From Bacteroides sp. (GTDB taxonomy: Bacteria; Bacteroidota; Bacteroidia; Bacteroidales; Bacteroidaceae), in contig JAJPZL010000038.1 in NCBI GenBank assembly GCA_021204375.1, forward strand, positions 1 through 6,428: DNA of 6,428 nt. The letters run 5' to 3'. Shown piece after piece: positions 1 through 6,428 of the stretch. Each line of letters starts with the position of its first letter. Position 1 is the stretch's first letter. Under the pieces are notes generated by a model. That model saw nothing but the letters and a program-made list of their open reading frames with translations. It did no database searches and was not told the DNA's origin. The position numbers were made by a program, and so were the translations under genes.

Positions 1-1247
1 CAAATAGTTGACTCATTGAATGATATATTTTCAATTTTTCCTGATCCAGAATTTGCATCTACATGGATGAGACTATATTGTGCTGTTGTGCCACCTTTAA
101 TAATAGAGTTCTCTACTTTAAGATTCTCAATAATTTTAATGGGAGTACCTTGTAATCTGATGAGGCTATTTACAAAATCATGAAAATAACAATCAATAAA
201 CTCTAATGTTCCTACTTGTGTAGGATTATTTCCTTGGTTAAAAAGATAGTTCATTGAGAAAGTAGAACCATCTTCTTTAATGCCTATACCGGTAATATTG
301 AGATTCTGGAAAGAAATAAAATCGTGCTGGCTACCAAATGTGATTAGATTGATACCAATAATTGGCTTCTTTTCTCCCGGCATCCCATAGAAAGTAAAAG
401 ATACACTACCTGGTAAAGTAATAGATGATGCGTTATAAAACTCTGCATTTTCTTCGAAAACAATTGTCACAGTTGAATGTAGGGCCGGATCAATTTCTCT
501 ATCAAGATAATTCTGATCCAGAACATCACCAGCATTTAAGAATAACGTCAAAGAAGCTTCTGGAATATCACGTACTGTAGTGAATATCATTTGTCCCCTT
601 ATAGCTTCACCATTATAAATCACTACTGTGTAAGAAGAGTTGGATTCCAGATCTTCAAGAGTATAAGTACCTTCCTGAATAGCAGTAGCTGATAAGGTAA
701 TTCTTTGAACTACTTCATTATTTTTTAGTACTGCTAATACATCTACTGTTAAACCGGGAGTCCAGTTAACAACTGCAGTATTAATGCTCGGTACTACGCT
801 TTCAATAATTTGTTCTGACTTGGTTTTGAAAAATACATCTTCCAAGTAAAACCATCTGGATTCCTCTTTTACATCAGACATTCCTTTGATACGGATAAAG
901 TATTCGGTTGCTGCATCCAGACCGGTAATGGTATAAGGAGAACGGGTAATTGATTTATCTTCCCCGTATATCATAGAGGTTTCCGTACCATTGAGCGGAA
1001 TAGTGTCGTAGAGGGATTCCTGACTTAACTCAATAATATAATATTCGGTATCGGACGTTCCTGTCCAGGTTACTGTTACCTCTGTTTCTGTGGCGCTTAC
1101 ACTTAAGTTCTGTACGCTGAAGAGTCGGTCGTAGGATTTATCCACATCCCAATCATTGCCATCGGTACAGGCAGTAAAGGAGAGGGCCGACAGGAGTAGT
1201 ACTACTCCTGACAATGCCATATATTTTAAATTTTTCATCTTTTTCAT
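1..1247 (-). CDS. FN3 / DUF4957-DUF5123-like surface lipoprotein, 3' end cut by window edge
   Basis: Likely surface glycan-binding protein of the PUL; the frame is open from ATG at 1247 to base 1 (415 complete codons, no stop), so the C-terminus is missing. Seen: a lipoprotein signal peptide (MKKMKNLKY, then a hydrophobic core) with probable lipid Cys27 in SFTAC, where Phe at -3 is slightly unusual, followed by acidic Asp29, Asp32, Asp34 and Asp36 as in surface-exported lipoproteins. A first fibronectin type III-like domain spans about 43-143 (VTVTW, Trp61; YTITGLDAATEYFIRI, 105-120), and a second about 147-225 (VVNW, Trp162; YTLEDLESNSSYTVVI, 195-210). From about 228 a beta-strand-rich region follows, with repeated rung-like segments (LEFIDCYF, LKVENSII, ISFNESTI) suggesting a right-handed beta-helix. 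By recall, this order matches DUF4957 followed by DUF5123; the latter would lie mostly beyond the edge. No catalytic residues can be claimed, so an enzyme of the beta-helix lyase fold is an alternative. Met4 (1238) is a possible alternative start; there is no clear Shine-Dalgarno site. Confidence 0.85.
   Translation of the reverse strand, partial: MKKMKNLKYMALSGVVLLLSALSFTACTDGNDWDVDKSYDRLFSVQNLSVSATETEVTVTWTGTSDTEYYIIELSQESLYDTIPLNGTETSMIYGEDKSITRSPYTITGLDAATEYFIRIKGMSDVKEESRWFYLEDVFFKTKSEQIIESVVPSINTAVVNWTPGLTVDVLAVLKNNEVVQRITLSATAIQEGTYTLEDLESNSSYTVVIYNGEAIRGQMIFTTVRDIPEASLTLFLNAGDVLDQNYLDREIDPALHSTVTIVFEENAEFYNASSITLPGSVSFTFYGMPGEKKPIIGINLITFGSQHDFISFQNLNITGIGIKEDGSTFSMNYLFNQGNNPTQVGTLEFIDCYFHDFVNSLIRLQGTPIKIIENLKVENSIIKGGTTAQYSLIHVDANSGSGKIENISFNESTI
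1191..1210. repeat. Perfect 20-base palindrome inside the signal-peptide coding region
   Basis: The left arm CAGGAGTAGT is followed directly by its exact reverse complement, with no spacer. It lies about 37-56 bases into the FN3 lipoprotein gene and encodes part of the hydrophobic core (GVVLLL). In RNA it could fold as a hairpin of about eight pairs with a four-base loop. It may be a by-product of GTA/CTA/CTC codons; no function is shown. Confidence 0.6.
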
Positions 1248-1257
1248 TGCTATTAAA

Positions 1258-3165
1258 TTAGTTACTATATCCGTAAGAGTTACTTAGGGCGCCGTTGGCT
1301 GCTGAAATAGTTGTAGAACCAATCGGGAGCAGGTATCTGTTAATTACTTGCGGATCGTTCAACAAACCTGAACTGATGGAGGGGAGGTTCACTGTTAACT
1401 GAGTTTGGGTAGTTGCTGTACGCTCGGCGCCCCAGAAAGAATTGCTTTCATAACCGGAGGTATCATCGGGTTCTTCGTACCAATGTACACTGGACATATC
1501 GATAGACATATCGTCGTTGTACTTGAAGTAAACTTTAGCGGGATACTCCTCTTCCATCTGAGTTACATACTCTTCTTTAAACTGCTCTGTTTTTACAACA
1601 AGCAGGTTCCAGCGGATAAGGTCGAACTTGCGGAAGCCTTCGCCTGCCAGCTCCCATGCGTTTTCATCTACGATGGCATCAAAGAACTGATCTGCGGGAA
1701 TAGAAGCTATATAGGCAGCAGCTGCTGCTTTGTCCGCGTCGGCAAAGGAGCGGGTGTGAAGTTCGCTTAACGCCTGTCTTGCACTCATTCCGGCAGGTCC
1801 TGCCACGTCGGGACCGTACAGTTCGTTCATTACTTCGGCATACATGAGTAGGATGTTGGCATACCGCATTTTTACTACGTTGATACCGGTCATACATTTG
1901 GCATCTCCGGCATCGATAGCGGCCTGGCGCCACTCTTCGTTCATTTTACGGATGTCCCATTTCGCACAGTAGAGACCGAAAGGAGCATTTCCCAGCATCT
2001 CTTCAATGAGTACGCCGTTGTCTTCTTTCAATTGATAGCCGGCTACTGTCAGGTCACGGCGAAGGTCCTTTTTATCGAACGACCAGAAGTAGGGAGCTGT
2101 CAGTTTAAGTTTACCGGATGAGTTTCCTTTTACACCGTAACGGCTACTGGAACCGTTGATCCTGACACCTACTGTATAACCGAGTTCACCGCTTCTGGCA
2201 AGCCCCATCGGGATCTCGAAGATATTTTCTTTGTAAGTCTCATCCAGTACGCGCTGGTTGATCAGGTACCAGTGGTTCTCAATAGAGGGATTGAGGTTAT
2301 GAACATTGGAGGTCATAATAGCGGAGAGGTGCTGGAGCGCAAGCTCGTACATGGCTTTCCGGGTCTGGTCGTCGCAACGCTGGGTCGGATAAACCGGATC
2401 GCTATAAGTTGCTGTGATGTAGCCTTCGAGTGCTTTTTCACGGATATTCCATCCCGAACGGGTCAGGGCAATGTTAGCTAACAGGGCATGTGCATATCCT
2501 TTGGTGATATGTTCGGTGGTATAGGTAGAGACTTCTCCGGCCCAGGGAAGGTACTCAATGGCTTCTTCAAGGTCTTCGATCAGGCGATCCATAATTTCGT
2601 CCCGATTTGTTTTACCCAGGTAGACATTTTCCAGGCTGGGTTGTGTAGTTTCCATTTTCATGGGTATATCCCCGAAATAACGGATCAGGTCTAGGTGGAG
2701 CATCGCGCGAAGCGTCAGGGCTTCTCCCTTGTAACGGAGCATAGTAGTACGGTCGGAACCTTCGTTACTGAGTAACGGGCTCCCTTCGATCCCTTCGATG
2801 ACCAGGTTAGCATTTTCGATCATGCGGTACATGGCGGTCCACATACTGGCCAGGCTGGCCCATCCCGGAGTGGCGTTGTAGTTCATATTACCGCGTTCAC
2901 TGGTGAGGTAGGCGTCGTTACCCAGACCGTCTACCAGTTCACAATCTGAATTCAATACCCATACGATAGAGAGGTATTGGGAATATGTCTGGTCCTGGGT
3001 TAAGTCACCATATACTTTGTTCAGCGCCAAACCTGTATAATAGGTAGAATTGAATACGGTATTCTGATCTAGTTCGGAGGGTGAATCCTGGTCCAGGAAG
3101 TATGAGCAAGAGACCATTCCAAGGAGACCTGCACCCAGTATGAGTGTTTTAAATATATTTTTCAT
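1258..3165 (-). CDS. SusD/RagB-family surface glycan-binding lipoprotein
   Basis: Surface lipoprotein expected to cap the SusC barrel and deliver bound glycan to it. Seen in the 635-aa protein: a lipoprotein signal peptide with lipobox MVSC and lipidated Cys20, followed by acidic residues (Asp25, Asp27) that fit Bacteroidota surface export; a SusD-like N-terminal helical region at about 21-230 containing the family motif EALTLRAMLHLDLIRYFGD (148-166); and a RagB/SusD C-terminal region at about 300-635 with VKMRYANILLMYAEVMNEL (431-449), ENAWELAGEGFRKFDLIRW (501-519) and the closing YLLPI (611-615) plus NSYGY. It is somewhat long for the family, partly from an acidic and aromatic stretch around 534-580 before the last motif. 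Start is supported by the lipobox spacing and a purine-rich stretch just upstream. It lies between the SusC gene (19-base gap) and the FN3 lipoprotein gene (10-base gap), so co-transcription is very likely. The specific ligand is not evident. Confidence 0.96.
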   Translation of the reverse strand: MKNIFKTLILGAGLLGMVSCSYFLDQDSPSELDQNTVFNSTYYTGLALNKVYGDLTQDQTYSQYLSIVWVLNSDCELVDGLGNDAYLTSERGNMNYNATPGWASLASMWTAMYRMIENANLVIEGIEGSPLLSNEGSDRTTMLRYKGEALTLRAMLHLDLIRYFGDIPMKMETTQPSLENVYLGKTNRDEIMDRLIEDLEEAIEYLPWAGEVSTYTTEHITKGYAHALLANIALTRSGWNIREKALEGYITATYSDPVYPTQRCDDQTRKAMYELALQHLSAIMTSNVHNLNPSIENHWYLINQRVLDETYKENIFEIPMGLARSGELGYTVGVRINGSSSRYGVKGNSSGKLKLTAPYFWSFDKKDLRRDLTVAGYQLKEDNGVLIEEMLGNAPFGLYCAKWDIRKMNEEWRQAAIDAGDAKCMTGINVVKMRYANILLMYAEVMNELYGPDVAGPAGMSARQALSELHTRSFADADKAAAAAYIASIPADQFFDAIVDENAWELAGEGFRKFDLIRWNLLVVKTEQFKEEYVTQMEEEYPAKVYFKYNDDMSIDMSSVHWYEEPDDTSGYESNSFWGAERTATTQTQLTVNLPSISSGLLNDPQVINRYLLPIGSTTISAANGALSNSYGYSN

Positions 3166-3170
3166 TTTGA

Positions 3171-3180
3171 TTCTCTTCTT
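3171..3180 (-). promoter_or_regulatory. Purine-rich putative ribosome binding stretch for the SusD gene
   Basis: On the minus strand the 19-base gap between the SusC stop and the SusD start contains AAGAAGAGAA, ending five bases before the ATG at 3165. It is not a canonical GGAGG, but it is the only purine-rich stretch in the gap and supports that start. Bacteroidota often initiate with weak or no Shine-Dalgarno pairing, so its function is inferred. Confidence 0.45.
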
Positions 3181-3184
3181 TTAA

Positions 3185-6100
3185 TTAAAATGTAACATTA
3201 ATACCCGCTACGAAGGAGCGGCTCTTGGGGTAGGCTGCATAGTCAACACCCGGAGTCATCGCATTATTTTTACTGCTTGTGTCTACTTCGGGATCTGCGC
3301 CTGAGTAGTTGGTGAAGCAGAATAGGTTATAGCCTGTTACATATATTCTTGCATTCTGCAGGTAAATTTTAGAAAGGAAATTTCTGGGCAGAGTATAACC
3401 TACGGAGATATTACTTACACGCAGGAAAGATGCTTTTTCGACAGCATAATCAATCAACTGCATGGTTGTTACGGCTGCAGGGTTATAGATCTGTGCATCT
3501 GCATTTAATTCGTTGAGTCTGGCAATGATACCTTCGGCTCCGCCGTATTGTTGAATGGTACCACTGCCGGGACGTCCGATGTTCAATCCGTTGTCCGGGT
3601 CGATCCATGTATAGCGTTTATCCAGTGTGAAGTCATTGTTCAGGTTGTAACCTTTTGAGCTACCTGAATAGAAACTGGTTGCCAGTTTGGTACCGTTGAT
3701 CAGTACATTACCGATCGAGTAGTTAAAGAAGGCGCTCAGGTCAAAGTTCTTATACCGGGCATTGAGTCCGAAACCTCCCGTCCAGGGAGCGATGGTATTA
3801 CCGAGCCTTTGTTTGATCGGATCGCCGTTCTCATCGCACTCTACTTTCAGACCTCCCGGATAGAGGTTGTTCCCGATGGCTGTGGTTTGTACGCCTTCAC
3901 GGAGTTTCCAGGTGGTTCCGTCCAAGATCAACTCTCCGTTAGGGTTGTTCACTGCATCGTAAGGAGTGTAGTATCCGGTCATTTTATATCCCCATACCTC
4001 TCCCAGGCGTGAACCGGCTTCTACACGGAAGTCTTCGTACTTCTGAAGTGTAGAACCTGCCCAGTTACTGCTTTGCCAGGGGTTCTCCATATTCAGTTCT
4101 TTGATACGGTTGTTGTTGTAAGAGATATTGAAGTTGAAATCGAGGTTGAAATTCTTGTTATCTACAAGAACGGCTGTGGCGGAGAGTTCAATCCCTTTGT
4201 TCTCTGTTTTACCGAAGTTCTGGTACTGGTACTCGTAGCCGCTGTTCTCTGCGATCTTGGTTCTCATGAGCAGGTCTTTGGTGGTATTCCAGTAAAGGTC
4301 TAATGTTCCTGAGAGTCTGTTATCCCAGAATCCGTAGTCAAGACCCAGGTTGCGGGTTATAGTAGTTTCCCAGGTAAGGTCGGGGTTGTAGAGGTCGCTT
4401 CCTATTTGCAGCATGGTAGCATTGGTGCCACCGAAGTAAGGCCCTTTGGAGGTATTACTGGAGAGTGAGTAGTTGGGAACGATCAGCCCGGAGCTGATAC
4501 GGTTGTTACCGGCGGAACCGAAGCTTAAACGTAACTTCAGGTTAGATAACCAGTCTTGTGTACTTTTCATAAAAGCTTCATCGGAAACACGCCAGGCAAG
4601 GGCTGCTGACGGGAAGAATCCCCACTGGTTTCCGCTGGCAAACTTACTGGAACCATCCGCACGCATGGTTACGGTGAGCAGATATTTTTCGTTCAATGTA
4701 TAGTTAGCACGTCCGAAGAAAGAGACCATGGTTTCTTTAGCACCGATGGTAGTCTGATTAGCCATGGCTTCTCCGGTACCCATGTAGGCTAAGACCTCAT
4801 CAATGGTCATATCACCGGCAAACCTGATGGAGACCATCTCTTTGATTTTATCCTGCAGGCTGCTTACCTCGTGTCCAACCATGACATTGATTTTATCCCG
4901 GCCACCAAAGAGTTTCTTGTTGTCGTAAGTAATGGTATTGGCATTTTTCCAGTATTGCCTGGTTCTTCTGTTCAGTACAGCCTGTGGCATACCGGAACCT
5001 CCGTATCTGGAGTTTTGTGTAGCGGGTGCTTCCCATGCCTGGTCGGTATCGGTGTAGGTCCAGGTGTAACCGAATTCGCTGCGGGCTGTAATGTTCTTAA
5101 ATGGTTTCCAGGTTAATCCTGTATTGTAGGTTTGACTGAACGTATTGACTTTCTTGTAAGTGGCATCCAGGCGTTCTGCCGGATTAAAGGTGCGGGTACT
5201 ACTCTCTTCATCGTCAGTGTTATTTAAGATAGGTTCTACCGGACGGTATCTTACTGAGTTAGCTACGATAGAGTTGGCTGCATTGGACTCATTGGTATCG
5301 GCTCCACTACCCAGACCCTCTACATTCCGATTGCTTAAACGTGCCTGGAAGTCGAGTGATAACCACTGGTTGAGGTTGGTATTAACCTTTGCATTGATGT
5401 TATCTCTACCAAAAGCTGAACCACGCATGATACTTTTTTCGTCACTGTGATTGAAGTTCAGGCTATATTTTGTCTCTTTGCTACCCCCGCTTACACTTAC
5501 ATTGTATTGGGTCTGGTTACCGGTACGGCCAAATATCAGATCCTGATAGTCACTACCTTCTACAGATTTCCATATTTCGAGATCCTGATACGACTCACCG
5601 TAGTCGGTAGAACCGATTTCGTACTGATAGTAAACATATTCGTAGGGACTCAGGGCTTTTACAAATTTAGTTGCTTTCCTGAAACCGAAAGAGGCTCCGA
5701 AGTTAACGACTGCTTTTCCTTCGTGTCCGCTTTTGGTAGTAACGATAATTACCCCGTTGGCACCTTTGGACCCATAGATGGCAGTAGAAGAGGCATCTTT
5801 CAATACGTCGATACTCTGGATCTCACTGGGAGCAATGTCACTGATGCTGGCTGCTTCAAAACCATCTACAATGTATAAAGGAGAGTTGTCCTGTGAGAGA
5901 GAACCACCTCCACGTACACGGATCTTGATATCTGCATCCGGAGAACCGTCTGTAGTCATAATCGATACCCCGGGAAGTTTACCGGTGAGTGCTTCTGCGG
6001 CACTGGATACGGGCACTACTTCTAACTGTTTGGCGCTTACGGAAGCCACCGAACCGGTAAGGTCTCGTTTTGATACGGTACCGTAACCGATCACTACTAC

Positions 6101-6421
6101 TTCGTCCAATGCCTTGGCATCGTCCTGTAAAACCACGTTAATATGGGTTTTACCTCGTACGTTGATTTCTTGGGTAACCATACCCACATAAGAGATAACA
6201 ATGGGAGCATTCCCTGACACTTTTAGTGTAAAGTTACCATCCAGGTCGGTGATCACACCGTTGGTAGTACCTTTTTCCAAAACTGATGCACCGATAACGG
6301 TCTCCCCTGCAGTGTCTGTAACGTTACCGGTCAGAGTAACATTCTGCGCGGATAGAGCCACGGTGCATACTGAAAACAGCAACACAAATATGGTGTGCAT
6401 GTTTTCCACTTTGTTAGACAT
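3185..6421 (-). CDS. SusC/RagA-family TonB-linked outer-membrane transporter
   Basis: Outer-membrane beta-barrel that imports oligosaccharides with TonB energy, paired with the SusD lipoprotein encoded 19 bases downstream. Seen in the 1078-aa protein: a signal peptide with hydrophobic core at residues 11-23 and likely cleavage after Ala25 (ALSA|QN); a carboxypeptidase-regulatory-like beta-sandwich at about 28-101; the EVVVIGYG segment at 107-114; a plug domain at about 115-232 with YIVDG (183-187) and the hallmark SusC stretch DVLKDASSTAIYGSKGANG (205-223); then the barrel, ending in an aromatic strand (GINVTF). Length is usual for the family and no frameshift is seen. There is no N-terminal STN domain, so direct signalling to an anti-sigma factor is not suggested; control by a regulator outside the window is inferred. 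The ATG at 6421 is chosen because Lys4 gives the signal peptide a positive n-region, which a start at Met8 would lack. The frame stays open to the window edge, so a longer N-terminus is possible. Substrate cannot be read from the sequence. Confidence 0.96.
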   Translation of the reverse strand: MSNKVENMHTIFVLLFSVCTVALSAQNVTLTGNVTDTAGETVIGASVLEKGTTNGVITDLDGNFTLKVSGNAPIVISYVGMVTQEINVRGKTHINVVLQDDAKALDEVVVIGYGTVSKRDLTGSVASVSAKQLEVVPVSSAAEALTGKLPGVSIMTTDGSPDADIKIRVRGGGSLSQDNSPLYIVDGFEAASISDIAPSEIQSIDVLKDASSTAIYGSKGANGVIIVTTKSGHEGKAVVNFGASFGFRKATKFVKALSPYEYVYYQYEIGSTDYGESYQDLEIWKSVEGSDYQDLIFGRTGNQTQYNVSVSGGSKETKYSLNFNHSDEKSIMRGSAFGRDNINAKVNTNLNQWLSLDFQARLSNRNVEGLGSGADTNESNAANSIVANSVRYRPVEPILNNTDDEESSTRTFNPAERLDATYKKVNTFSQTYNTGLTWKPFKNITARSEFGYTWTYTDTDQAWEAPATQNSRYGGSGMPQAVLNRRTRQYWKNANTITYDNKKLFGGRDKINVMVGHEVSSLQDKIKEMVSIRFAGDMTIDEVLAYMGTGEAMANQTTIGAKETMVSFFGRANYTLNEKYLLTVTMRADGSSKFASGNQWGFFPSAALAWRVSDEAFMKSTQDWLSNLKLRLSFGSAGNNRISSGLIVPNYSLSSNTSKGPYFGGTNATMLQIGSDLYNPDLTWETTITRNLGLDYGFWDNRLSGTLDLYWNTTKDLLMRTKIAENSGYEYQYQNFGKTENKGIELSATAVLVDNKNFNLDFNFNISYNNNRIKELNMENPWQSSNWAGSTLQKYEDFRVEAGSRLGEVWGYKMTGYYTPYDAVNNPNGELILDGTTWKLREGVQTTAIGNNLYPGGLKVECDENGDPIKQRLGNTIAPWTGGFGLNARYKNFDLSAFFNYSIGNVLINGTKLATSFYSGSSKGYNLNNDFTLDKRYTWIDPDNGLNIGRPGSGTIQQYGGAEGIIARLNELNADAQIYNPAAVTTMQLIDYAVEKASFLRVSNISVGYTLPRNFLSKIYLQNARIYVTGYNLFCFTNYSGADPEVDTSSKNNAMTPGVDYAAYPKSRSFVAGINVTF

Positions 6422-6428
6422 TCTTTGC

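Noticed and set aside
1248..1257. Possible terminator or promoter between the SusD gene and the FN3 lipoprotein gene
   Set aside because: The gap is only 10 AT-rich bases with no hairpin or promoter pattern, so read-through as one transcript is the better reading.
1715..1728. 14-base palindrome GCAGCAGCTGCTGC in the SusD gene
   Set aside because: It comes directly from a run of alanine codons using GCA and GCT (complemented here), so repeated codon use is enough to explain it.
1679..1933. Minus-strand open frame of 84 codons inside the SusD gene
   Set aside because: It is in a different frame within conserved SusD coding sequence, with an Arg/Cys-rich composition typical of out-of-frame reading.
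3166..3184. Possible attenuator hairpin between the SusC and SusD genes
   Set aside because: The 19-base gap has no inverted repeat able to form a stable stem; only a purine-rich ribosome-binding-like stretch is visible.
5447..5878. Plus-strand open frame of 143 codons opposite the SusC gene
   Set aside because: It lies wholly antisense to conserved SusC plug and early barrel sequence and shows no recognisable domain. It is best explained as a shadow of the coding strand, as are the shorter plus-strand frames elsewhere.
1..6428. A novel system such as a defence island, mobile element, CRISPR array or biosynthetic cluster
   Set aside because: All three genes fit a standard PUL, and no transposase, direct-repeat array, toxin-antitoxin pair, RNA gene or unfamiliar enzyme was seen on either strand.

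Overview
The window is ordinary Bacteroidota (most likely Bacteroidales) glycan-uptake DNA. It holds part of one polysaccharide utilization locus (PUL), with three genes all on the minus strand, read from high to low coordinates. The evidence is a textbook SusC/SusD pair, lipoprotein signal peptides with acidic residues after the cysteine, very short AT-rich gaps, and weak or absent Shine-Dalgarno sites. The sequence does not identify the genus. GC is about 50% in sampled lines of the SusC/SusD genes.

Layout in transcription order: (1) 6421-3185, a SusC-family TonB-dependent outer-membrane transporter of 1078 aa, whose start codon lies 7 bases from the window edge. (2) After a 19-base gap, 3165-1258, a SusD/RagB-family surface lipoprotein of 635 aa that would form the lid over the SusC barrel. 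(3) After a 10-base gap, 1247 to beyond base 1, a surface lipoprotein with two fibronectin type III-like domains followed by a beta-helix-like region resembling the DUF4957/DUF5123 family. It is cut off by the window edge after 415 complete codons. There is no gene-free stretch longer than 19 bases between these genes, and I see no terminator, RNA gene, mobile element or CRISPR array.

The three products are expected to act together at the cell surface. The third protein and SusD would bind oligosaccharide outside the cell, and SusC would import it using TonB energy. DUF4957/DUF5123 lipoproteins commonly accompany pectin-type PULs, so a pectic substrate is a reasonable but unproven guess; no lyase, glycoside hydrolase or regulator is visible here. 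I did not find an undescribed system. The points most worth checking are a change of base composition inside the third gene at a domain boundary, and a perfect 20-base palindrome in its signal-peptide region.
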